DNA of 64,000 bases from Cardiocondyla obscurior (Eukaryota; Arthropoda; Insecta; Hymenoptera; Formicidae), in NCBI RefSeq assembly GCF_019399895.1, contig NC_091872.1:3914395-3978394 (forward strand). The letters are read 5' to 3'. The stretch's first letter is position 1. Each line of letters opens with the position of its first letter. This document shows positions 38,263 through 49,461 of this stretch, piece after piece. Under the pieces are notes generated by a model. That model saw nothing but the letters and a program-made list of their open reading frames with translations. It made no database searches and was not told the DNA's origin. The position numbers and the translations under genes are program-made.

Positions 38263-38543
38263 ATATCGCATTGATAAATAATTTTCTTTAATTACACACA
38301 AACGACTGTATTGCTTCATAAAAAATATATTATTTTATTTTATATGTGTATATAAATATTTTACTTCCGAATGCAGGTATATGTATTGTACGTAATATAA
38401 AGATGAAATTAAAATAAAGAAATTTTAATTAGGTAACGTTTCGTTAATATTCTGCTTTTAATCTAATAGATTACTTTAAAAGGTATAGAAAAAGTTATAA
38501 GTAAAGAAAAATGTAACACGTGTTTAAAAAGAGAAACTGCTTA

Positions 38544-38549
38544 TTTATT
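38544..38549 (-). promoter_or_regulatory. Candidate polyadenylation signal of allergen-repeat gene 3
   Basis: AATAAA on the minus strand, about 185 bp after the stop codon. An ATTAAA variant lies closer, at 38675-38670. The two converging genes have 541 bp between stop codons. Confidence 0.45.
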
Positions 38550-38732
38550 ATTTTACACAAATAAAGTACAAAATTATTGAAATTATATACAGTGTTTAAA
38601 AAAAAAACAAGAAATTTATAAAAATGTCAAAAGGTTTCGCTGGAATAGAAGCAAATTCCTTTAGTTAGATTTAATTTCTTTTTAACGCAATAATTATATG
38701 TAATTATACACATAATATTAATTATAGACGGA

Positions 38733-39377
38733 TTAGAAAGGAAATTCGATAGGAAGAAGCATCTTTAACCATTCCCTGACTACTTCGAGATCAATACCCG
38801 CGTTTGCAGCGTGTTGCAAAAGCTGCTGGAATTTCGGATGAGCGTATACCTTGTAGACGAGTTCCTGGAAATTTGGAGACGACAGTTGCGTGATGAAATC
38901 CTGGAACACCTTGGAGGTCTTCATTTTGGTTTCGTAGAGTGCTTTAAGCTGGTTGTAAACAGGACGAATGGCAGCTCTGATATCATCAACATATCCACGA
39001 ATTCCACCAGTGATTTGTTTATCAGCAGCGAAGTTGCGTGAGACCAGTCCTAGCCACTTGTTCAACATTTCTTGCAGTTCGTAAACATCAAGGCCGGCGT
39101 TATACATGTATTCCATCAGAGCTTTCATTTCAGGTAGATCTTCGATATCTTTTACGAGTAGCTTGAAATCATCGGACTTGAGGTATCGAACCATAGCTTG
39201 AAATTCCGCGTCCTGGGTATAGTACTGGAGAGTGATTGAAACAATTTCATCCTGTGGCAGGAGGTCCAAGAAATCCTGAAGCTCGTCCGCTAGTTCGCCT
39301 CTGCCGACATTAGGAAGTTTCCACGGAGCCGCGGTGGACGTAGCCACGAAAGCCAGCAATGCCAATGTGAACTTCAT
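38733..39377 (-). CDS. Secreted insect-allergen-repeat protein, two repeats
   Basis: A 214-residue protein starts MKFTLALLAFVATSTA, a signal peptide cleaved near residue 16 or 17. Two helical repeats lie at about 29-111 and 127-208, joined by the linker QITGGIRGYVDDIR (121-134). This is the length of a single structural unit of the family, half of its two neighbours. No cysteine is present. The open frame extends 16 codons upstream, but an acceptor (TTTTACAG) sits exactly before this ATG as in genes 1 and 2, and that extension would bury the signal peptide. The proposed first exon at 40816-40875 ends in ATG, so splicing would place a second in-frame ATG just before this one. The gene converges on gene 2. 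Confidence 0.92.
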   Translation of the reverse strand: MKFTLALLAFVATSTAAPWKLPNVGRGELADELQDFLDLLPQDEIVSITLQYYTQDAEFQAMVRYLKSDDFKLLVKDIEDLPEMKALMEYMYNAGLDVYELQEMLNKWLGLVSRNFAADKQITGGIRGYVDDIRAAIRPVYNQLKALYETKMKTSKVFQDFITQLSSPNFQELVYKVYAHPKFQQLLQHAANAGIDLEVVREWLKMLLPIEFPF

Positions 39378-39479
39378 CTGTAAAATTAAATTTTTTAAAT
39401 AATTTTCTAAAAAAAAAAAAGGCATTACGCGTGAAAAAGCTGTTAGTTGTTACCGCTTTTCCGCGACGCTGATCGGTTT

Positions 39480-39510
39480 TCTCGCTTGGCTCGTTTTGTA
39501 CCAAGCGAGA
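39480..39510. repeat. Inverted repeat, 10-bp stem, 11-nt loop
   Basis: TCTCGCTTGG (39480-39489) pairs with 39501-39510. It lies inside the proposed gene 3 intron. Confidence 0.7.
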
Positions 39511-40456
39511 GTAAACATAAGCTGTCAATGTTATTGCGTGTGATTTTTCAAGAAATAAATTTTTACGAAACAGAAAAATATTCGGATTGCTATATTATTT
39601 TTGGGGCTTGCTCGGACAAGAGTTTTATAACGACGACGATTTGGGAGCTCGAAAGTCATAGTTGATCTCGGAATAACGAAAAAAAAATGCCTCGTTTTTC
39701 TGTTTTGAGAGAAAACGCCCCAAACTCGCCGAGCATATGAAAAAAATAGACGTAAACAGATTAACTCAGCATTGAGCTCGGCGCTTTAAAGAACGCCGCG
39801 CGAGAAGGACAGCGTTCGATCGACGATCAAACCTATTGCTGTCTCACTTTTTTTACGCGGTTGTCTCTTTCCTTCCAAGGGTCGAAATCTGTAACAGCCA
39901 TGTTAGTCTAGTTACGGTGGCTCGGGTGCGTGGACGTGTTACGCTAATCGCTCCGCAATTACGCGTATTTTTGACCGCGGATAGAATGTTCCCGTACGCG
40001 AGTACGTGTCGATGTCGTCGATCCGGGAACGAACAATCATTTTTTGCATTCCTATCATTCCGTTCATCGGTCTGAGGTTCGTTTCGGGCACCGAAAAAGT
40101 ACCTCGGAAAGACTAAGGTTATGTCGCTGGCGGAGAGCGCGGGGCGTCCGACCTGATGTTCGCCGCGTGACGTCATCGACCTGGGCAACCATGATTACCG
40201 ACGCGTTTCACTCGCCACCACGTTCAGCGGACTGCAGCAATCATGATGGCCGCTACGCGGGATGTCAACAAAGATCGCACCTCGCTCGCCTTCTTCGTCG
40301 CGGCCGTGCATCTCATCCCGCTTCGGGCAAGTGACTTTTTAAGGAACGTGAAAAAGATAAAGTGCGCGGGGACACATTTCGTATCGCAGCCCGTTTCATT
40401 CGTCGCTTCGCTGAATATCTCGGTATCGACGTCAGGATAATTCAGACAACTGCCAC

Positions 40457-40507
40457 GGAAGGAAAGAAGGAAGGAAGGAAGGAAGGAAGGATGGATGGAA
40501 GGAAGGA
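40457..40507. repeat. (GGAA)n microsatellite
   Basis: About 51 bp of GGAA tetranucleotides, with AAAG and GGAT variants, at the right edge of the CpG-rich insert. Confidence 0.9.
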
Positions 40508-40815
40508 TGTCGAACATCGTCGGCCGTGGATCACTCAAATGTAATTATCCTAAAGAAATTAATATTATTAACTAATGTCCGAATCTAATAACGCGCGCGC
40601 TCTGCATTCTATAGCATTATTTAAAATTAAATCTATTTTAAATCTAAATTGTGATTTCAATCAATTATTTAAAGCGCAAAGATAAAACTTACGCCATAAA
40701 ATAAAATGCAAAGCAATAGTATTATTTATAAAATAAATATGAACGTTAATGAGAATTTTATTTTTAATTGATTGAATATAAAAAATAATTGTCTAAGAAT
40801 TAAATCGGTACTCAC

Positions 40816-40875
40816 CATCAAAGTATTATTCAAAGTATTACTATTGCGATACTTCTACTTGTGACTCGAGGAAGT
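40816..40875 (-). other. Probable noncoding first exon of allergen-repeat gene 3
   Basis: An exon of about 60 nt ends ACTTTGATG at donor GTGAGTACC. Its start is estimated from the TATA box. It lacks the TTCAT-CACAGCTG motif of the other two genes. The link to the coding exon rests on the shared promoter layout and on compatible splice sites. Confidence 0.5.
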
Positions 40876-40900
40876 GTGTTTCACAGTTTCAACCGGCGGT

Positions 40901-40946
40901 TTATATACGCACGAAATCAATCCGTTTTTATTTGATTCACGATAAG
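40901..40946 (-). promoter_or_regulatory. Promoter of allergen-repeat gene 3
   Basis: TATATAA at 40907-40901 and CTTATC at 40946-40941, both read on the minus strand, are about 33 bp apart. Confidence 0.55.
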
Positions 40947-43900
40947 ATTGTGTAGATAATCTGAATAAAAGAATTCTTTTTATTTACTTAGATTAATAGA
41001 TATCTTTAAAATTATTTTTCTTTTTTTTTTTTTTAAATTTGTAAAAGGAATATAAATTTAAATAAACACGAATATATCAAATTTTACTTCTCGCAACGTT
41101 GTTGCTGTTTTGAAAGACGGCTTCGAACTTGCTCAATAAAAAAAGAACTCGGCTATTTTTGTTGCATTTTCGTTAGTATGCCTAAAGTTTCGTCAGTCAT
41201 AAGGGAAAGCGGGTCATGCACCGTGTGCTGTAAATGACTCTCTGGACGCCTGCGCCTATTCGATAAATATAAAAAGATGATGCTGCCGCAGGTGGCATTA
41301 ATTTAAAGAAGAGAGCCCGAAAGATGTTTAGATCGGTATCCGGGTTTTCTGCACTCGAAATGAAAAGAATACCAATTTAATTGCGAGATAGCTACGCTCG
41401 GTATGAAGGTACGAAGGAAGCAAAACTGTAGGAACGGTATGAAACGGAAGTGTAGGGGCCAACAGTGCTTCCCTAATTAAAATTGTTACAATTTAATAAG
41501 CCTCGGAACTCACCATTGGCGCGTCGTAATGGGAAGTCGTGAGAAGAATAAGTGAGACAGCGAAACGGGGAAGACTTCTAGAAGGGGAATAAGGGGAAAT
41601 CGGACGCTTAAACGAGCGTCTTTGAAGGCTGCGGACAAAGAGGCTGCGCGAGGACGGAGGAAGGAAAAAGAAAGAGATAAAGAAGGAGAGGCGTAAGGGC
41701 GCGGAGGAGAAATCGTCTTCGCAATCTCTTAACTTTTCCACTCAATATGGAGCGCGAACTATACTTTCTTGCGATATAGCTCTCTTTAAGATCTTATGAC
41801 GGAAATTTTTTGCAAAAAGTTTAATACAATTTAAGAAATATAATATTGAGTATATTATACAATTAGAAATTTTAACGATCAATTAATTATTAATAATATT
41901 ATACCGCAACGGTTTTCACGAAAGTTGATTTTTGCACCGCAAAAACGTTTGTTACGTGAATTTTATTTTATATTTTTTTATTTTTTTTTTTTTTTTTTAA
42001 AGAAAAGATACGTTTTCGAGCTTTCTGTATCGCAACACACTATGTTTAATTGGCAATAGCGGTAACATCGGTTTCATAATTGTACTTTGGAGGATCTCCG
42101 TTTCCTTCCACCTGCACAACGACGAGTCATATCAAATTATTTTCTCCTGCTGGCCAGAAAACTTTTGCCCGATATTATGGCGGCATGTGGCAGTAACAGC
42201 CTGCTGTGCCGGTTCTATCGTTACGAACATAACGGCCTCGAGGATTTTCACAGTAAAACAAGAAGAACCAACTAAGAAAATGTGTTCGGAATTGCATTAA
42301 GGCGGCTTTTGCCGCCGGGTAGAATCTCGCGAATAATCCCAGTACTCCGATCGCAGTTTTACTTGTACGCAATAACGAGTGCAAAACGCGTGTATAAAGA
42401 TGCATTTTGGAATCTTGGCAGACTTGTAAAACGCTACGAAAAGTAACGGCATTATGATAAATCTCATGTCCGGTTGTCAATTTTTTTTTTACATTTACAA
42501 AATATTTTTTAAATATTAATTAAAAATTCATTTACTTTAATGGAAAAATTATTTTTAAAGCAAATTGATTATATGTAACATGCGTGTAGTATTTTGTTAA
42601 CATAAATACAAATATAACGGCAGGTAGCTATATAATTATTTTTTCAAAGCGCGATAAAATTAATGATTAGATTTTTTTAAGCCGCAGCTCAAAGTTCATT
42701 AATTATTCATCGATTGCCGCGCAGGTGTGAACCACATTTGTGCGATATCTTTATAAATCATTGACATCTGAAATCTATTTAAGAAAACAAGGGCAAATTT
42801 CAATTATTGATGATTTCATCGGTTTTTACCGACATGCATATAAAATGAGATAAATCAAAACTCGATTATTGCCCGATAAGTTTTGTCCATTATCAAATTC
42901 ATATCTCTCGGTTTTTCCATCGCAAAAATGCTCCTTCGATAGTGAGGCGCGAGTTGATCGATTCCTAAAACGAATGGGAACGAGGGCCAATAAAGGCGTG
43001 GGACAAGGGTGCTAGGGCGAACGGGGAAAAAAAAAAATTTGTGTTTTACGACACGTTATCCGGCGGCAACCCCAGGAATTGGTGACCGACTAAACCGGGC
43101 CAATCGGAAGTCTCCTGTGTTTGATGGCGGAAAAAAGCCCGGCAACGGCCCGAGGAGCGAAGCGTTCTTTTGCTCCCTTTAGTGTTACGTTCGTGTTACG
43201 TTGCTTGCCTTTAAGGGAGGCCCGCGGACAAAGAAAGACTCCGGGACGATTCTGCGGTACCGGAGAAGCGGAGAGGTTGCCCGGTGGAAAGTGGCAGAAA
43301 AGGTGGCCGTAACAAATCCTCCGCAAGTAATCGAGGTCGTGCCTCGGCAAGGTTTTACTCTCGAACACTTAACTCTATTGCGATTGGATTCTCTGGCTGC
43401 CTGGTGGAGCGCGCACACTCTACCGCGTCCTGTTTCGTTTTCTCGCTACCCCCGTCGCTTTCGCCCCGTCGCCGCGCTCGCCGCTCCCTTTGTCTCTTTC
43501 CGTACCGCTCCTCGGCCACCTATATCGCGGAACACCTCGGTGGTTTCTTACACGTGGAAACCTTATTACAGGCGACACGATAAAATACCCCCGAGACGAA
43601 GGAGACCGTTGCTCGAGTACCGGCACCACTATGAACTCTGACAGGGCGCAACGGGTGGGGATGATACAACGAGGATTGTACCCCGAGCAGTAATGGGAAC
43701 TTTTAAAGATTGCACGTGAGGAAGATATATTCGGGAATGCGGGAAGGAAAAGAAGTTCGTGCGAGTAGGATTGTATGGGACAGTGAGGCATGGCCGCCAG
43801 CCATCGGTACGAGATACTTTCCGAACACATGACAATTTTACTTCCAAAACGGCATTAAGTTAAGTGGACGTGACGTCGGACTAGAAACTGTAAATAAGTT

Positions 43901-45766
43901 TATCAGTAGCTTTAAATAACTTTAACAAGCTGCCCGAAAATAAATGTAGTCATTTAATATTAATTAAATTATTTTCAAGAAAAATTAATTAATTGATTTC
44001 ACGTATGAAATCATAGACAGAACGACGTAAGCCGTATAAAAAAAAAAAAAAAAAGAAAAAGAAGCAGATTGTAATTTTGAAAGTTTCGTTATTTCGAGTC
44101 AGCTAAATAGGAGTAATTGAATTCTTAGCGGTTAGCACGAGTGACTTTCGCGCCGCAGAGACGCGGGCTCGCGTAGAGGAAGAGAGAGAAACGGTAAAGA
44201 ACAGTAGGGGTTAGCAACCCTGGTGGACGCGCGCGAGTTCGCTTGTATTTCAATGTCGGGACATCCGGCCGGGACGACGAGTGATGTGGTCTGCTACCCT
44301 CGTACATCCGGCCGTCGCCAAACATTGCCGTGTGCGTTCGCCCTACCGTATGTTTGCGCGGGTTCAACTTTCCTCAGCGCCACGGGCCCGACTGTCACGA
44401 GGTGACCGTCTAACGCACGACCCTTCAACCCGTGACGCGCAAACCGCGTCATTGCGGGTTACATAGTAATACACCTGCATGCGCACCGCGAAAAATGCCG
44501 CGCGAAGCAACGAGGAGAAAGCACGGGAGTACCAAAGCTGTTAGGTAAAGTTTGTTGACAACGTCTTTGTCGTATGGCTTTATGATTTAGCTCTTTCGCA
44601 AATAGATTTAAACCTTCAAAACGAACAACGGAAAGGTAGGCGATATTATCAAGAAGAATAATTTACTAAAAAAAAAGAAAGAAAAAAGAGAAAAGAAAAA
44701 ATAAGAAAGATATAGTGATTATTATATATTTGTTACGTGTATAAATTACGCAGTATTATATATGAATAAATTGTATATCCGTTATTTTTATGATAATGCC
44801 GTAATACGAGACATACGCGTTCTGTAATACGAGATATGTGTGGGAGTATTAAATCTCACAAAATATTATTTCAGAAAATTCAATTTAGTAACAATTTTGA
44901 ACGACAATTAATAATACGCGTTATTATTGAAAATTGCAATAGTGGACACGATTATGCAGATAAATTGTTCAATCACTAATTCTCATTAATTGAATACTCG
45001 ATACATTAAAATTTCTCTTAATATCCCTCATTGTAACACATCATTTAAAATTATATTGTTTTTTAAATAATTATATAAGTATGAATTTTATTAGTATTAT
45101 TGCAAATTAATTTATAAAAATATATTAGATTGGTATCGTCTCAATGCTTATTGCAGCGTTACGATAGTTTTATCAAATAATGATAAAAATTATTATCATT
45201 TTTGAAGTATATTATAGATTTCACATTTAATTAAAAATTGTTTTGTTTAATGAATCATATACGCACGTGTGATGAATTTGGAAAAAAGACAGGATTAATG
45301 TTTGAATAATTATTTTTTGTTAATTGATTCTTGTTGCTAATAACCTTTTCTCGTCTGACCACTGTCCATAAGACGCTGACAGAGCATTGCGAAAGGTGAT
45401 AATATCACAATATCCGGTGTTAAGACAAGATTATCGATGTGCCTTGCGTCATCTATATGTAGCTACGTGGAGCCCCGATAACGAGCAAACTTTCGGCTCC
45501 GGCTACTCGAGCAAAGTAATTATGCTCGTATTCCTCGTCGAGTTACATTAATTAACGTCGGCTGCAGGGTGAAACTGTGACTCGCAAAGTAGAAGGATCC
45601 TTGAGAAGAACTTTATAAAGTAAACGTGTAACGTGTGTATTTAAACTCGCTATCAATATAATGAAATACACACGTTTCGAAGATTACGCTGATAATAAAT
45701 TTGTGACGATATCACACGCTAATTGTGAGTAATAATCGCCAGGTCGCAAATTTTTTACTATATTAT
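40947..45766. other. No supported gene
   Basis: AT-rich parts alternate with CpG-rich blocks at 43.1-43.85 and 44.12-44.48 kb that carry overlapping open frames on both strands. A minus-strand donor CCAATG|GTGAGTTCC near 41510 closes an open stretch, but no start codon or acceptor partner is clear. Confidence 0.5.
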
Positions 45767-46075
45767 TCAAACGTTAACAGCCGCTGTATTAGCGCAGCTA
45801 AACTGTATCTCAATTATTAAGCGGTGAAAAAAAATTTTCTCAAATGCGTTATGATTCTCATTACTGTTCACGTATTCGCGAACTTCCAGGCAGCTTAATC
45901 CCGTTAGCTCTGCTTCTGAAATTACCGGGGCGAGACCGTAATTCTTGTTCGGTCCAGTGGCGTATACCTTTAACGCCGACCCCACGAGGGTCAGACCGGC
46001 ATTGTTTCCGCCGGCGCAGTTTATCTGCATGGAACCACATGTTATTGTTGTGTACTTTGCCCCACGGGCGCGCAC
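45767..46075 (-). CDS. Possible coding frame, 102 codons, unrecognised
   Basis: An open minus-strand frame has no ATG at its beginning; the first ATG is codon 17. About two thirds of a 69-codon stretch starts with a purine, typical of real coding sequence. The product is Gly/Asn-rich in its first half (INCAGGNNAGLTLVGSALK) and charged towards the end. No convincing acceptor or donor and no domain were found. It could be an exon or a chance frame in CpG-rich DNA. Confidence 0.22.
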   Translation of the reverse strand: MRARGAKYTTITCGSMQINCAGGNNAGLTLVGSALKVYATGPNKNYGLAPVISEAELTGLSCLEVREYVNSNENHNAFEKIFFHRLIIEIQFSCANTAAVNV

Positions 46076-48034
46076 CGCTCGCCCGTATCTCGTGATATAA
46101 TAACCGGCAACAGCAATGCTTTAATCCGGGAGCTGGCGTGGGGTACAAAAGGTGTGAGCTACGGAAGTAAGCTGATTAGGAAGCCGCCCTCGTCTTCTCG
46201 CCTCTTGAACCAACCCTTCCTCTCTTTCTTCATTCTTGTCTCGATCCTATTCTGCCCAATCTCACCCTCTCCCTTCCTCTTTCCCCTTTGCCCCTTACCT
46301 CCCCTTTCCTCCCTTATGCCTCTCCGTCTGTAATTTCTCTCTTTGTCTTTGTTCTTGCTCCGTCTTCCTTTTACCTGCAGCAACTGAACCACGCGTGCAA
46401 ACACAAATACCATCCCCGTCTCATTCTAGTTCTCTATCTTACTGTTTCCCGGCGTTCGCAAGAGGGCTAGGGTGGTTAGCGACAACGATATATCATAGTA
46501 TTATACCTGTCGGTTACGAGCGGGGTAGGGCGAGAATAAAGTAATTTATAAAGACGGACGGAACCACTTTCATGCCATCCAGCGTCGTCGTCGACGCCCG
46601 ATGCTTTTCTGCGGATTCATCGTCAGGTGCTGAGCACGCTGCCTGCATCTCTAACGAGGTACACGCGACGTGGAAAGATTACGTTAGTCTTTCAATGGAG
46701 TCGCGGCGAGATCCTTCTAATACGCATCAATTAAGCGCGAGTAATAGAACCTTTGGTGTTGAGACAGTTATAAATGTGATATAAGACATTTTTTTTTTTT
46801 TTTTTTGCGAAAGCTGTGAACGATAAAATCACTTTGAAATCGATATTATTTTCTTAATAGATCTGTTATTTAATTTTTTTTATATTATTTTAATAATTCC
46901 CATTAAATGCAGCAATCAAGGAACTCTAATTATTATGGGATTTTAATTAAAACGATAATAAAAAATTAATTAATTTTATGTAAAATATATTGGTTCGTTC
47001 GGTTCTTACAAACTTCTATACATCATGCATATATCTGTAGTTTGCTTGCAAATTTTCTGTTGAAAACGTGGAAGTATATTATTAATATTTTTATTTTCTG
47101 TAATTAAAGAGCGTAATTTCGAAAGCATAACGTGGCTAAGAAGCAGTGGCGAATATTCCGCTGTTATTTGCGCACAGAGGAAAAAAAAAAAATGTCATTT
47201 CTCGTAAATAAACTATGCTGAGGTAAATGTACACGCATTTTAAAATCCTACGTACTGGCTGGTAGTACAACAGTGGCTTGAAACAATATACGTCGTGGAA
47301 ACATGCACGAATACAAATATTTGCTTTCCATTTCATACGTTTTATCCACCCCCTCTTGCCTGCCGAATATGCTATTGTTATTTTAAATTATTTAAAGACA
47401 AGTTCTTACCCGTTACATGTCGCAGCGATTGCATTTAATTTCAGTAGCTCGCGATTATAAGGTATACTTTTGCAAACTGCAATAGAAAATACGTGTCACT
47501 CGCAGTATTATTTAAATATCGGAGTCATTTCCCTCTCGTGCGTTTCATCCCGTGTAATCGCTTCGATAAAAGAGAAACGGTAAGATGTCGAAAACTGTTT
47601 TCAAGATTAATTAAAGTTAACAAGCCTTCTGTTTCGCTAATCAAAGGCAGAGTTTCCTCCGGAGGAGTGATGGTGGCCTTTACGAGCTCTTTTAGAACTT
47701 AATACTTGAATACGAAATTTATCAAACTCGAAACTTCGAAGTCTGAATTCGCATGCAAACGCGCCGCGAATGCATCCGACGCTTCTTATTACAACGACTG
47801 GGAAGACAATCCACTTAATCGCTGTATACAAACTGAATAATCCACTTGATCTACTGAATGCAAACTGCAAATGCTTGCCGAAATAAACTTATGTCACTAA
47901 CACAAAAGGAAACTAGTACGTGCCCGCCCGCTGTAATGTGACAAATCTCCTTATTTTCTACTTTCTAGTTCAATTTTATTTCTCGCTTCTTACTGTACGT
48001 GGTCAAGAAACAAGATTAGGGATACAGCGAAATT

Positions 48035-48356
48035 AATATTCGATATAATATTCAATATAATATTCCTGGGTAGTAAAGTCTAGCAGAAATAACATTTATA
48101 ATGCCAAAAGTTAATTACGAATGTATGCGTCTTATATTGCACTTTAAGTATCTCTTGTTCGTTTAAATATAATTTAAATATATATTCGGATATTAATTAT
48201 ATTAATTGTTTTAGAATAATTACGGGAACGATAAATAATCAATTGCTCGGTGAATATCGCGACGTATCCACCAAGTACAGGCTCGTGAGACATTAAAATT
48301 AATTTTCCAATATTCGATATACAATATTATTCGATATAATATTCAAGATAATATTC
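48035..48356. repeat. 29-nt direct repeat, two copies 291 bp apart
   Basis: The sequence at 48037-48065 recurs at 48328-48356 with a single mismatch. It is built from the units ATTCGATAT and AATATTC, and a third partial copy lies at 48309-48320. Confidence 0.75.
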
Positions 48357-48394
48357 GGGAATAGTGGGGGTAAGAGTGGGGGTGCGAGTGGGGG
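48357..48394 (+). repeat. Short G-rich tandem repeat, quadruplex-capable
   Basis: Three units of about 12 bp (GTGGGGGTAAGA and variants) plus a preceding GGG give four G runs with loops of 6, 7 and 7 bases. Confidence 0.6.
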
Positions 48395-49236
48395 AAGCGG
48401 AAGCGAGAGAGTAGGAGACTCGCTCACTCACTCACTCTTCCGGCGGACCACGCGGTGCATGGCTAAAGAAACGTCTCGTGCTTTTCGGCAGAATACGCAA
48501 ATTTGGTGCTACGGAGATGCATCCCGGGGTAATCGAACTTCCCTGACGGGTATTCCGAATGCGGAGAGAGCTTGTAATAATTGTCTAAAGTAAGTTTTAT
48601 CCCCATTTACGTGTTAGTTAAAGCCGCCTTTCTAGAATGACTCCCGTGACTCGCGAGCATTAATTTCGGTCTCTTTCGACTGATCTCCGATCGGAGAGCA
48701 ATCTTTATTCCTACTAACAGCGTCTGCAGAAGTTCCACGGCCGATAGAAATGTCGTTCGTAGTATCGGAAATTAATCGCCGGTCAATCAATCGGAGCTCG
48801 ATCGAAGTAGGATTTCATCGACGAACGCCGCGACATATTTAATAATTAGAACCCTGTTGAGCATTGAGAGTACATGTGCGTGAATATAATGTTCGAAATA
48901 AAATGCTTCGTGCAGCGTGTTGCGTTGCGGGCGGGAGGGACAAGGTCGTGGCGCGTGAGATAGACAGAGGTCGCACGATATAGACAGAGATAGCTACGTA
49001 CGTGTCTCGCGCGACGATCATGTGATCACCTCTTGACCAGCGATCATCATTGCGCGAGGTATTTACGTGATCGCCGACCAAGCGCGCAGTTCATGAGGTA
49101 GAACAGGACGCGTAGTAAACCTACGTTGGGACGGACGAATAACGTAGGTCAGAACACGCCGAAAAATAACGTATATCCATTGATCATGAGTCATTGACGC
49201 TGACGCGATTAACAAATACTTGCTTTCTGTTTCAGA

Positions 49237-49461
49237 TAAAGATCGAGAGGAAGAGTGAACGTGCCGTTGTCGTCGATATTTGATAAACGAACCGTGCTTG
49301 GTTCGTCGGTTTGGTCCGCGAATGTCGCATAGTTTCGGGCGATTTAACTTTATTCGGGTGTGTCGCGAGTTTCTTGTGTTCCGAAGGAGGATCCGGCTCG
49401 AGGTTCTGAGAGGAGGAGGAGGCCTGGGAGAGGCTTCATGCATCGGCGGAGCAACCTTGAG
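49237..49461 (+). other. Putative 5' leader exon of a plus-strand transcript
   Basis: Starts after the strong acceptor TTTCTGTTTCAG and ends CTTGAG|GTGAGC. All frames are interrupted early. A short ATG frame near its end (MHRRSNLE) would run into the next exon and stop after three more codons. This fits a leader exon or a noncoding RNA. Confidence 0.5.

Larger units (their letters stand above)
39378..40815 (-). other. Long 5' UTR intron of allergen-repeat gene 3, with CpG-rich insert
   Basis: The proposed intron has donor GTGAGT (40815-40810) and an acceptor AG at 39379-39378. At 1438 bp it is far longer than the 217- and 87-bp homologous introns. From about 39.78 to 40.43 kb it is CpG-rich, unlike the AT-rich cluster around it. 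It contains a perfect CRE palindrome TGACGTCA (40168-40175) and a plus-strand ATG pair at 40243 with an open frame of 66 codons. A separate promoter or nested gene may lie here. Confidence 0.5.
46149..49236. other. No supported gene
   Basis: Pyrimidine-rich DNA at 46.2-46.4 kb, a T run near 46791-46806, AT-rich DNA to 48.3 kb, then a G-rich repeat and a CpG-richer block at 48.4-49.2 kb that could hold the promoter of the leader exons just downstream. Confidence 0.45.

Noticed and set aside
39378..39425. Sixteen-codon N-terminal extension of allergen-repeat gene 3
   Set aside because: It lies in the intron: an acceptor AG directly precedes the MKFT start, and the extension would displace the signal peptide from the N-terminus.
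43201..43641. 146-codon plus-strand frame
   Set aside because: Starts at TTG and overlaps several other open frames; the second half is Arg/Pro-rich and looks like CpG-driven chance. Not excluded as an exon.
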